Below, in pieces: positions 1-6,000 of a DNA stretch of 9,249 nt. The stretch is from Rhodospirillaceae bacterium. Lineage in GTDB: Bacteria > Pseudomonadota > Alphaproteobacteria > UBA828. The stretch is from NCBI GenBank assembly GCA_028819955.1, contig JAPPKP010000028.1, positions 1-9,249 on the forward strand. Direction: 5' to 3'. How positions within the stretch are numbered: the first letter of the stretch is position 1; each line of letters begins with the position of its first letter. The notes under the pieces were generated by a model. That model was not told the origin of the DNA. It saw nothing but the letters and a program-made list of their open reading frames with translations, and searched no databases. The translations under genes and the position numbers were made by a program.

Positions 1-2
1 GT

Positions 3-1682
3 TATGAGGAGTCGCTGGGTGCGGATCGTCTGGACCTCGCAGTCGACTTCGGCCCGGCATGGTTCCTGTCGAAGCCGATGTTCTACGTCATCGACTTCTT
101 CAACCGGGCGACCGGCAACTTCGGCGTCGCCATCCTGCTGCTGACGATCTGCGTCCGGGTGCTGCTGTTCCCGCTGGCCAACAAGGCCTACGCGTCCATG
201 AGCCGGATGCGCAAGCTCCAGCCCGAGATGATCCGCCTACGCGAGCGCTTCAAGGACGACAAGCAGCGGATGAACACGGAGCTGATGAAGCTCTATCGCG
301 AGCAGAAGGCCAATCCGGTGGCCGGCTGCCTGCCGTTGCTGGCGCAAATTCCGGTGTTCTTCGCCCTCTATTACATGCTGTTCGTCACCATCGAGATGCG
401 GCACGCGCCTTTCTTCGGGTGGATCCACGACCTCTCCGCGCCCGACCCGATGACCTTCATCACCGGCTTCGGCCTGCTCGATTGGCCGGTGCCGGAGTTT
501 CTGCTGGTGGGCATCTGGCCGCTCATCTTTGGCGCGACCATGTGGCTGCAGATGAAGCTGAACCCGCAACCGATGGAGCCGATTCAACAGAAGATCATGA
601 TGGCGCTGCCCATCATCTTCCTCTTTCTGTTTGCGCGCTTCCCGGCCGGGCTGGTGGTCTACTGGACCTGGAACAACGTGCTCTCCATCGGCCAGCAATG
701 GCTGATCATGCGCCGCATGGGCATCACCCGACAAAGCCTTGCCGAGGACGCGGAGAAGATAAAGAAGATCAAGGAGGCGGCGGAGAAGGGCACGCTCCTG
801 AAGCCTAGCCGCTCGTCCCGCAAGAAGACCAAGCGCGCAGACCCGACCAAGGACGGCGCGCGCGCCGGCGCCGGCGCCGAAAGCACGGCGCGGCGCGAGG
901 GTGGGACTCAGCGGGACAGCGCGGCACGGGCCCGCAAGGCCCAGCCTCGGACAAGCAAAGCACGACGCGACGATGCACCGCGCCGGGATAGCGAAAAGGG
1001 TCGGGATGGCGCCGCACGCCGCGACGAAGCGCCCCGCCGCAAGTCCGGCTCAACGGCATCCAGCGGCGGCGGGCAGAAGTCTCGCGCCAAGAGCGCCGCT
1101 CGCCCGCGCTCCGAGCGCAAGAGCGAGACGAAGAACGAGGCGAAGGGCGAGACCCGAAACACCACCATGTCGTCGGCCAAGAGCGCTGCCGCAGAGCGGG
1201 CGCGGATGGCGCGGCGGAAAGCTCTGGCCCGCAAGCAAAAGCAGAAGGCTGCGGGCCGGCGCAATCCCTCACCTGCGACCGTCCAGCCCACGAGCCTGAT
1301 GGAGCGCCTAAAGGCAGGCCTCGGAATTCCCCCCGCCGAAGGGGAGGCCGCGCCCCCGCCCCGGCCCCGAGCCCAGGAGAAGCCCAGGAAGTCGCGCCGC
1401 CAGCGCAAGGCCGAGCGCGCCGCCGCCGCCCGCGCCACCACAGACAGCGACGCTCCCGTTGACGAGAACGACGATGAGGCGTCATCCGACGCGGCCCTTG
1501 CCGATGAGGCTCCAGCCCATGAGGCTCCGGCTGAGGCGGTGAGCGGAGATACATCCGAGGTTAGCGACGCGCCTGCGTCCGAGTCATCTACCGGCACATC
1601 CGCCGACGGCGGCGAATGGACGAGCCAGGACCGACCGAGACCCCGCCGGCAGAGAACGCGGAAGCGCGCCAGGCGGCGCTAG
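3..1682 (+). CDS. yidC: Membrane protein insertase YidC, 3' part, with long charged C-terminal tail
   Basis: YidC (Oxa1/Alb3 family) inserts and folds inner-membrane proteins, alone or with SecYEG. The gene is cut at the left edge: the open frame runs back to base 3 and reads the conserved lead-in (DFGPAWFLSKPMFYVIDFF), so the ATG at 78 is internal and the large periplasmic domain lies outside the window. Visible core: TM2 with the conserved groove arginine (CVRVLLFPL, codon near 156), the cytoplasmic C1 hairpin (KLQPEM to NPVAGCLPLL), the FFGWIHDLSAPDP loop and the last three membrane spans, ending near base 720. The core is typical of alphaproteobacteria. About 320 further residues follow, far longer than the usual short tail: a Lys/Arg/Ala/Ser-rich stretch (about 798-1436), an Asp/Glu-rich stretch (about 1437-1631) and a final Arg cluster (1632-1679). 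The stop overlaps engB. Identity is certain; the tail's role (ribosome contact) is inferred. Confidence 0.96.
   Translation, partial: YEESLGADRLDLAVDFGPAWFLSKPMFYVIDFFNRATGNFGVAILLLTICVRVLLFPLANKAYASMSRMRKLQPEMIRLRERFKDDKQRMNTELMKLYREQKANPVAGCLPLLAQIPVFFALYYMLFVTIEMRHAPFFGWIHDLSAPDPMTFITGFGLLDWPVPEFLLVGIWPLIFGATMWLQMKLNPQPMEPIQQKIMMALPIIFLFLFARFPAGLVVYWTWNNVLSIGQQWLIMRRMGITRQSLAEDAEKIKKIKEAAEKGTLLKPSRSSRKKTKRADPTKDGARAGAGAESTARREGGTQRDSAARARKAQPRTSKARRDDAPRRDSEKGRDGAARRDEAPRRKSGSTASSGGGQKSRAKSAARPRSERKSETKNEAKGETRNTTMSSAKSAAAERARMARRKALARKQKQKAAGRRNPSPATVQPTSLMERLKAGLGIPPAEGEAAPPPRPRAQEKPRKSRRQRKAERAAAARATTDSDAPVDENDDEASSDAALADEAPAHEAPAEAVSGDTSEVSDAPASESSTGTSADGGEWTSQDRPRPRRQRTRKRARRR
1503..1532 (+). 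repeat. Two-copy 15-bp tandem repeat in the acidic part of the YidC tail
   Basis: The decamer atgaggctcc occurs at 1504-1513 and again at 1519-1528, exactly 15 bp apart, and encodes the DEAPAHEAPAEA segment. The phase is a multiple of three, so copy-number change would lengthen the YidC tail without breaking the frame. It suggests that the low-complexity tail grows in part by slippage or short duplication; that is inference. Confidence 0.5.
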
Positions 1683-2302
1683 AGGCCGGTCGCCGGCTGT
1701 TCGCGCGGCCCTGCCGCTTCGTCGCAGGCGTCGCCGGTCTCGACGGCATGCCCGCGCCTGCGCTGCCCGAGATCGCCTTCGCCGGGCGCTCCAACGTGGG
1801 CAAGTCGAGCCTCGTCAACGCGGTCACGGGCAGGCGTGCGCTGGCGCGCACCTCCAACACGCCTGGGCGCACGCGGGAGCTGAACTTTTTCGATCTCGAC
1901 GGCCGGCTTATGCTCGTCGACTTGCCGGGATACGGCTACGCCGCGGCCTCCAAGACCAGGATCAAGGCCTGGACCCGTCTGGCGGAGGCCTATCTGCGTG
2001 GCCGACCGACACTGAGAAGGGTTTGCCTGCTGCTCGACGCGCGGCGCGGCCTCACTGCGGCCGACGAGCCCGTTATGGGGGCCCTGGATCAGAGCGCGGT
2101 GTCCTTTCTCGCGGTGCTGACCAAGTGCGACAAGCTCGCCCCGGAGGCGCTGACGGCGCAGATTGCCGCCATCGAGGCGGCGCTTGCCAGCCACGTCGCT
2201 GCCTACCCGTCGCTGATCGCCACCAGCGCGCGTACCGGCGACGGCATCGCTGCGCTCAGGAGCCACCTCGCGGCGCTGGCCACGGCGGAGAGAATAGGCT
2301 AG
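1616..2302 (+). CDS. engB: Ribosome biogenesis GTP-binding protein EngB (YihA/YsxC)
   Basis: Essential-type small GTPase of the TrmE-Era-EngA-EngB superfamily, acting in late large-subunit ribosome assembly in the cytoplasm. All G motifs are visible in the 228-residue product: G1 GRSNVGKS (57-64), G2 within NTPGRT (81-86), G3 DLPGYG (102-107), G4 TKCDK (169-173) and G5 TSAR (203-206). The ALEAGRRLFARPC lead before the G domain is the usual alphaproteobacterial N-terminus, which supports the ATG at 1616 although no good Shine-Dalgarno precedes it. That start lies 67 bp inside yidC in a different frame, so translation is probably coupled to yidC. No other ATG is available before residue 45, which is too close to G1. 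Its place between yidC and argB is the normal alphaproteobacterial order. Confidence 0.95.
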   Translation: MDEPGPTETPPAENAEARQAALEAGRRLFARPCRFVAGVAGLDGMPAPALPEIAFAGRSNVGKSSLVNAVTGRRALARTSNTPGRTRELNFFDLDGRLMLVDLPGYGYAAASKTRIKAWTRLAEAYLRGRPTLRRVCLLLDARRGLTAADEPVMGALDQSAVSFLAVLTKCDKLAPEALTAQIAAIEAALASHVAAYPSLIATSARTGDGIAALRSHLAALATAERIG

Positions 2303-2362
2303 TCATCCGCGGCCGGCCGGCGGCTCGCAGTGCGTCGGCGTCTGTAACCGACCAGGCATCCC

Positions 2363-3283
2363 ATGCAGCGCATCAGCGACACCAAGCATTGGCTGCGCAC
2401 CGCGGCCACGATCTCCGAGGCGCTGCCCTACATGCGACGCTTCGCGGGCAGGAGCTTGGTCATCAAGTATGGCGGCCACGCTATGGGCGATGCCGCGCTC
2501 GCCCAAAGCTTCGCACGTGACGTCGTGTTGCTGAAGCAGGTCGGCATCAACCCGGTGGTGGTCCACGGCGGCGGCCCGCAGATCGCCAAGATGCTTGCCC
2601 GCCTCAACATCGAGAGCGAGTTCATCGATGGCCTGCGCGTCACCGATGCGGCAGCAATCGAGGTCGTCGAGATGGTGCTCGCCGGCACCATCAACAAGCA
2701 GATCGTGAGCACGATCAACGCGGAGGGCGGGACGGCGGTTGGCCTCAGCGGCAAGGACGGCCAGCTCATCGAGGCGACGCCGCTCAAGCGGTGTGTGCGC
2801 GATGCCGAGACCGGCGCCGAACGCGTGGCCGAACTTGGCTTCGTCGGTGAGCCGGAGCGCGTTAACATCGAGCTGCTCGACCATTTGGGCGGGTCCGACA
2901 TCATTCCGGTCATCGCGCCGATCGGCGTGGGCGCGGGCGGCGAGACCTTCAACATCAATGCCGATACTGCGGCCGGCGCCATTGCGTCTGCGTTGTCAGC
3001 CATCAAGCTGCTGCTGCTCACTGACGTCCCCGGCGTGCTTGACGGCGACGGAAGGCTGATCAGCCAGATGACCACCGGCGAGGCGCGGCAAATGCTTGCG
3101 GGCGCCGCCGTCAGCGGCGGCATGATCCCGAAGCTCGAAACTTGTCTCACGGCGATCGAATGCTCGACCGGGGCTGCCCACATCCTGGACGGCCGCGTGC
3201 CGCATGTGATCCTGCTGGAACTCTTCACCGAGCATGGCACCGGCACCATGATCGTACCGGAGCAAGGAATGGCCCTGCCTTGA
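2363..3283 (+). CDS. argB: Acetylglutamate kinase ArgB (N-helix, arginine-sensitive type)
   Basis: Phosphorylates N-acetyl-L-glutamate with ATP, the second step of arginine biosynthesis. Amino acid kinase fold, 306 residues. Visible motifs: phosphate-binding KYGG with Lys35, HGGGPQ (68-73), the substrate arginine region GLRVTD (Arg92), FNINAD with Asn199, LLTDVPGV (218-225), GGMIPK (252-257, Lys257) and the EHGTGT end (290-295). About 28 residues precede the core (SEALPYMRRF), matching the N-terminal helix that links dimers into the arginine-inhibited hexamer in other bacteria; the 258-residue E. coli enzyme lacks it. Feedback inhibition by arginine is therefore likely, by family analogy. It starts 60 bp after engB with only a weak RBS and no clear promoter, so co-transcription with yidC-engB is likely. 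Confidence 0.97.
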   Translation: MQRISDTKHWLRTAATISEALPYMRRFAGRSLVIKYGGHAMGDAALAQSFARDVVLLKQVGINPVVVHGGGPQIAKMLARLNIESEFIDGLRVTDAAAIEVVEMVLAGTINKQIVSTINAEGGTAVGLSGKDGQLIEATPLKRCVRDAETGAERVAELGFVGEPERVNIELLDHLGGSDIIPVIAPIGVGAGGETFNINADTAAGAIASALSAIKLLLLTDVPGVLDGDGRLISQMTTGEARQMLAGAAVSGGMIPKLETCLTAIECSTGAAHILDGRVPHVILLELFTEHGTGTMIVPEQGMALP

Positions 3284-3344
3284 CGCAGCGGAGGCGCTTG
3301 GCTATTCAGCGCTGCAGGATCGCCATTTGGGGGCTTCGTAACCC

Positions 3345-3509
3345 ATGCCTTGGGACCTTGGACTGCCGCTGCTGGTCGCGCTCGCCACCCTTATCCTGTC
3401 GATCGGGATATTCTGGTCGGCGAAGACGCTGCTCTTCGATGCGCGCCGGAGCGAGGGCACAGATGATGGCCCCGGCGAGATCGACGGCGGAGCGAGAGAC
3501 TCTCACTGA
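3345..3509 (+). CDS. Small single-span membrane protein, 54 residues, unknown function
   Basis: A short open frame begins with ATG at 3345 and ends at TGA 3507-3509. The product begins MPWDLGLPLLVALATLILSI and holds one hydrophobic span at about residues 5-24, then FWSAKTLLFDARR and a polar, acidic C-terminus rich in Asp, Glu and Gly. The positive-inside rule suggests the tail is cytoplasmic. An in-frame TAA two codons upstream fixes the ATG as the first usable start. A G-rich run at 3328-3333 is a possible but distant RBS. It lies 61 bp after argB on the same strand and just before a strong terminator, so it looks like the last gene of the yidC-engB-argB unit. I do not recognise a family. 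It could be a chance frame, but a clean TM segment, charge pattern and position argue for a real gene. Confidence 0.55.
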   Translation: MPWDLGLPLLVALATLILSIGIFWSAKTLLFDARRSEGTDDGPGEIDGGARDSH

Positions 3510-3532
3510 GTCCCTGGGCCCACCGTCCGCGT

Positions 3533-3572
3533 GGCGACGAACCGGTGTTCGTCGCCCTGTGTATCTTTCCTT
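3533..3572 (+). terminator. Intrinsic terminator closing the yidC-engB-argB block
   Basis: A perfect 10-bp stem (ggcgacgaac at 3533-3542 paired with gttcgtcgcc at 3547-3556) has a 4-nt loop (cggt) and is followed by a T-rich, though not pure, run to about 3572. It lies 24 bp after the small membrane protein and in the gap before the convergent lipoprotein gene. As a symmetrical stem it might also slow transcription coming from the other strand, but the T-rich side favours plus-strand termination. Confidence 0.62.
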
Positions 3573-3772
3573 CGATGGCAGGCGTCAACCAGCCGAGCTT
3601 TCCAGCATACTTTCGATAAGCCAAGGCTCGCCGAGCCATTCGGCAGCGAGCACCCGTGCCGGCGCTGCGGCGCGGTCTAGCAGCACTCAGGCCGTCGACG
3701 CTATCGATGACCGAAGGCGCCGTGGGCTGTCCGCGCCCCGGGCCGGCTTGTCCCGAGACGCGTCGCCTAGCG
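3573..3772. other. Gene-free spacer between convergent units
   Basis: About 200 bp lie between the terminator and the stop of the minus-strand lipoprotein gene. I see no convincing coding frame: the long frames that cross it run into argB or the lipoprotein in the wrong phase. A small 5-bp hairpin (ggctc-gcc-gagcc) lies near 3626-3638, and I find no clear terminator for the lipoprotein gene. Confidence 0.5.
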
Positions 3773-4243
3773 TTAGATGATCTGCCAGCTGCCGTCGGGT
3801 TGTCGGCAGGCAGTGCCGTAGGCTTCCTCCGTGCGAGTGCCGATCGTCACGGTCTGGGTGAATTCGCGGCAATAGGTCCCGTCGCTATGTTGGTATGCCG
3901 GAGCTGGCGTGAACGTGCCACTGTTGCCGCTGTCCGGGTTGTGCCACGTGCTCGTGGTGCCGGACTGCGCCGTCTCCAATGACTGCTGCGCAGAATGTTG
4001 CATTGCTAGCTGATCGGCGCGGTCGAGCGACTTGCCGATTTCACTGCCGATGAGCGCGCCGAGCACTGTACCGACTCCGGTAGCGACCACCTTGCCGCGG
4101 CCTTTGCCGACCTGTGCGCCGGCGACCCCGCCGGCCACCGCGCCGAGCAGCGTGCCGAGGCCTTGCTTCTGACCGGTGGTTTCAGTACAGGCGGCAAGCG
4201 CCAGCGCTGCCAGCCCGAGCACCGCGAACTTCAATTTGTGCAT
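3773..4243 (-). CDS. Glycine-zipper lipoprotein, 17 kDa surface antigen family
   Basis: A 156-residue outer-membrane-type lipoprotein. The start chosen is ATG 4243-4241: it gives a short signal peptide (MHKLKFAVLGLAALALAAC) with a lipobox LAAC and Cys19, and a strong AAGGAG lies 7 nt upstream. A longer frame reaching 4315 would put 24 charged residues before the signal and is unlikely. After Cys19 comes a Gly/Ala-rich glycine-zipper membrane motif (about 28-72: GTLLGAVAGGVAGAQVG and GTVLGALIGSEIG), a Gln/Ser/Thr-rich linker, and the C-terminal domain with CREFTQTVTIG and AYGTACRQPDGSW, as in the rickettsial 17 kDa antigen and related proteins (also about 159 residues). Two Cys in this domain may form a disulfide. 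The role is envelope structure or integrity; exact function is unknown for the family. It is monocistronic by position. Confidence 0.88.
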   Translation of the reverse strand: MHKLKFAVLGLAALALAACTETTGQKQGLGTLLGAVAGGVAGAQVGKGRGKVVATGVGTVLGALIGSEIGKSLDRADQLAMQHSAQQSLETAQSGTTSTWHNPDSGNSGTFTPAPAYQHSDGTYCREFTQTVTIGTRTEEAYGTACRQPDGSWQII

Positions 4244-4250
4244 GGATCGT

Positions 4251-4256
4251 CTCCTT
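4251..4256 (-). promoter_or_regulatory. Shine-Dalgarno AAGGAG fixing the lipoprotein start
   Basis: On the minus strand AAGGAG is followed by 7 nt and the ATG at 4243. It settles the start at the lipoprotein signal peptide and not at the upstream extension of the frame. Confidence 0.8.
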
Positions 4257-4331
4257 GCATCTGTGTCATGAGCCCACGACGCGCGAACTGACCGACGTCG
4301 CGAATCGCCAGACACCAGAACTTGCGCAGCA

Positions 4332-4361
4332 TGATTCGTCTGCTTGCGCCTGTGTTGTCAA
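4332..4361 (-). promoter_or_regulatory. Possible sigma-70 promoter of the lipoprotein gene
   Basis: A perfect -35 hexamer TTGACA lies at 4361-4356 on the minus strand. At 18 nt spacing the -10 position reads GAATCA (4337-4332), a poor match to the consensus. It would give a leader of roughly 80 nt before the strong RBS. It lies in the 263-bp gap after hspQ, where a promoter is expected. The -35 is convincing, the -10 is not. Confidence 0.35.
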
Positions 4362-4506
4362 ATCTTTGTGTCCGCAATGTGGCGCGGCGCGGAGGGCGAA
4401 CTGCAGACGCCGCGGCGCACTGTGCTTCGTAGCAACAGAAATCATTGGGGAAACTCAATGCTTAAGGGAACCTATCGCTGCAGCGCAGCATGATCTCGTG
4501 TGGGTC

Positions 4507-4824
4507 TCAATTGATGGATCGCACGGTGCGGTAACGGCCGTTCTCAAAGCTGCCGAACAGCCGGTCCAGCAGCCGGTGCTGGATAGGTCCGCCCTCCGGG
4601 TCCGGCTCCAGGTGCCGCTCGGCGACGTAGGTGGTGTGCGCCGCATCGTGAACCAGGACGTGATACCAGGGCTTATCCTTCGGCGGGCGTGAACGTGCGA
4701 CCTGCTCGTACCACCCCTCGGTTCCCTGGAAGCACGGATCGACGTCGAACACCACGCCGCGATAACCGAACTTCAAGTGGTGGACGACCTGGCCGACCTC
4801 GAACTTCGCGGCGCTGACCGTCAT
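4507..4824 (-). CDS. hspQ: Heat shock protein HspQ (YccV family)
   Basis: HspQ, 105 residues here and in the usual range, is a small cytoplasmic heat-shock protein first described in E. coli as binding hemimethylated oriC DNA and promoting degradation of mutant DnaA; it also acts as a specificity enhancer for Lon. The whole YccV-like domain is present: AKFEVGQVVHHLKFGYRGVVFDVDP (about 6-30), WYEQVARSRPPKDKPWYHVLV (about 38-58) and the TTYVAERHLEPDPEGGPIQHRLL segment. The ATG at 4824 has AAGGAG (4837-4832) 7 nt upstream, a strong RBS. It lies 113 bp after the reductase gene, with its own possible promoter and a leader hairpin. Family assignment is firm; the DNA-binding versus Lon role in this organism is inferred only. 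Confidence 0.93.
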   Translation of the reverse strand: MTVSAAKFEVGQVVHHLKFGYRGVVFDVDPCFQGTEGWYEQVARSRPPKDKPWYHVLVHDAAHTTYVAERHLEPDPEGGPIQHRLLDRLFGSFENGRYRTVRSIN

Positions 4825-4842
4825 GGCTGCTCTCCTTCGCCT

Positions 4843-4870
4843 CCGGCACCCGCCGACGGGACGCTGCCGG
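4843..4870 (-). promoter_or_regulatory. GC-rich hairpin in the hspQ leader
   Basis: On the minus strand CCGGCA (4870-4865), a 4-nt bulge, CCCG, a TCGG loop, then CGGG and TGCCGG (4848-4843) form a 10-bp stem. It ends about 6 nt before the hspQ Shine-Dalgarno. With no T run after it, it is a poor terminator for the upstream reductase gene; a leader structure that affects hspQ translation or mRNA stability is possible. Confidence 0.4.
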
Positions 4871-4886
4871 ATTCCGCCGGAGCGCG

Positions 4887-4892
4887 ACTATA
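4887..4892 (-). promoter_or_regulatory. Possible -10 box of hspQ
   Basis: TATAGT on the minus strand lies 63 bp upstream of the hspQ ATG, in the gap after the reductase stop. The region 17 nt further upstream (TATTCG) is a weak -35. A CTCGAA slightly further upstream recalls the heat-shock (RpoH) -35 element CTTGAA, but the spacing to a matching -10 does not fit well, so RpoH control is not shown. Confidence 0.3.
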
Positions 4893-4937
4893 GTTCACGC
4901 CAGGCCCTGCGAATATTCGAGCCCGCACCGCGCCCGG

Positions 4938-5924
4938 CTAATGGCCGGTGGCGCGCGCCGTCGAGCCGGGGAGGCGGTCTCGATCGTGCGGGCGCATGAA
5001 GTCGAGCACCGGCCCCTTGGGCACGATGCGCGTGGGATTCACGCTCACGTGACTCCCGTAATAATGCCCCTTGATGTGGGCCATATTCACAGTGTCCGCG
5101 ATCCCCGGATGCTGGTATAGCTCCCGCAGGTAGTTGCTCAGGTTGGGATAGTCCTCGATCCGCCGCCCGTTGCACTTGAAGTGCCCGACATAGACGGCAT
5201 CGAAGCGCACCAGTGTGGGGAAGAGCCGCCAGTCGGCCTCCGTGATGCACGCGCCAGCCAGGTAGCGCCTTGTGTCCAGTCTCTCCTCCAGGCCGTCCAG
5301 GGTCGCGAACAACGCGTCGAAGGCGTCCTCGTAGGCCGCCTGCGACCGGGCGAAGCCGGTCTTGTAGACGCCATTGTTGATGTGCTCGTAGATTGGCTCG
5401 TTGATCGCGTCGATCTCGTCCCTCAGCACTGCCGGGTAGAAGTCCCGCTCACCGTCGCCCCACGCGTTGAATGCCGAATTCAACATGCGGATGATCTCGG
5501 CTGACTCGTTGTTGACGATGGTCTTCTTCTCCTTGTCCCAGAGCACGGGAACCGAGACCCGCCCGGTGTAGTCGTTCTGCGCCAGCTTGTAGACCTCGCG
5601 CAGATAGCGGGTGTCGTTGACGGTGTCGGGAATGCAGCCGGGGCCTTCGCTGAAGTGCCAGCCCTCGTCATCCATGAAGGGATCCACCACGGAGACCGAG
5701 ATCACGTCCTCCAGCCCTCGTAGCGCGCGGAGGATCGTCGTCCGGTGCGCCCAGGGGCAGGCATGGGAGACATAGAGGTGGTAGCGGCCAGGCACGGCCT
5801 TGAAGCCCGAGGAACCATCGGCGGTGACGGTATCGCGGAAGGAGGTCGTGGCGCGGACAAAGCGCCCGTCGCTCTCCGTTCTGTTGTCGTCCTTGTGCCA
5901 CTCACCGTCGATCATCCTGCCCAT
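4938..5924 (-). CDS. Glutathionyl-hydroquinone reductase (Xi-class GST, YqjG/PcpF/ECM4 type)
   Basis: Xi-class glutathione transferase that reduces glutathionyl-hydroquinones to hydroquinones with a second glutathione, helping with quinone detoxification; cytoplasmic. 328 residues, the usual length. Visible: the catalytic motif CPWAH with Cys56 after YHLYVSHA, the thioredoxin-fold VSVPVLWD (cis-Pro site, about 124-130), NNESAEIIRMLN (glutathione-binding Glu-Ser, about 138-150), and an all-helical C-terminal domain with the family-specific HIKGHYYGSHVSVNPTRIVPKGP near residue 283-304. The ATG at 5924 has GGAG 8 nt upstream; Met4 is an alternative start with no effect on function. Stand-alone gene, 113 bp upstream of hspQ on the same strand and 76 bp after the flippase-like gene. 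No convincing promoter is visible in that 76-bp gap. Confidence 0.93.
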   Translation of the reverse strand: MGRMIDGEWHKDDNRTESDGRFVRATTSFRDTVTADGSSGFKAVPGRYHLYVSHACPWAHRTTILRALRGLEDVISVSVVDPFMDDEGWHFSEGPGCIPDTVNDTRYLREVYKLAQNDYTGRVSVPVLWDKEKKTIVNNESAEIIRMLNSAFNAWGDGERDFYPAVLRDEIDAINEPIYEHINNGVYKTGFARSQAAYEDAFDALFATLDGLEERLDTRRYLAGACITEADWRLFPTLVRFDAVYVGHFKCNGRRIEDYPNLSNYLRELYQHPGIADTVNMAHIKGHYYGSHVSVNPTRIVPKGPVLDFMRPHDRDRLPGSTARATGH

Positions 5925-6000
5925 GGTTCGGTCTCCGGATACACGTCATTGCTTGTGATGAAGGTGTGAGTTGTGCTCAGCCTGCGTGGTGCCGACGCGC

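Noticed and set aside
805..1597. Two minus-strand open frames (229 and 249 codons) opposite the YidC tail
   Set aside because: They are Arg/Ala/Ser-rich mirror frames of the low-complexity tail, with no recognisable domain, and the plus frame is continuous with the YidC core.
2303..2362. GC palindrome (gccggccggc) between engB and argB as a terminator or operator
   Set aside because: It is a short GC-only palindrome with no T run in a 60-bp gap of an apparent operon; such sequences are common by chance at this base composition.
3142..3780. 212-codon plus-strand frame running from argB through the spacer
   Set aside because: It starts inside argB in another frame, crosses the small membrane gene and the terminator, and its translation shows no domain.
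4244..4315. 24-residue N-terminal extension of the lipoprotein frame
   Set aside because: It would bury the signal peptide behind charged residues; the ATG at 4243 has a strong RBS and gives a proper lipobox protein.
4231..4458. 75-codon minus-strand frame beginning with TTG in front of the lipoprotein gene
   Set aside because: It has no RBS or recognisable domain, overlaps the lipoprotein start in another phase, and lies in the expected promoter region.
4443..4460. Small inverted repeat CATTG / CAATG after hspQ as a terminator
   Set aside because: The stem is only 5 bp and AT-rich, with no proper T run; too weak to call.
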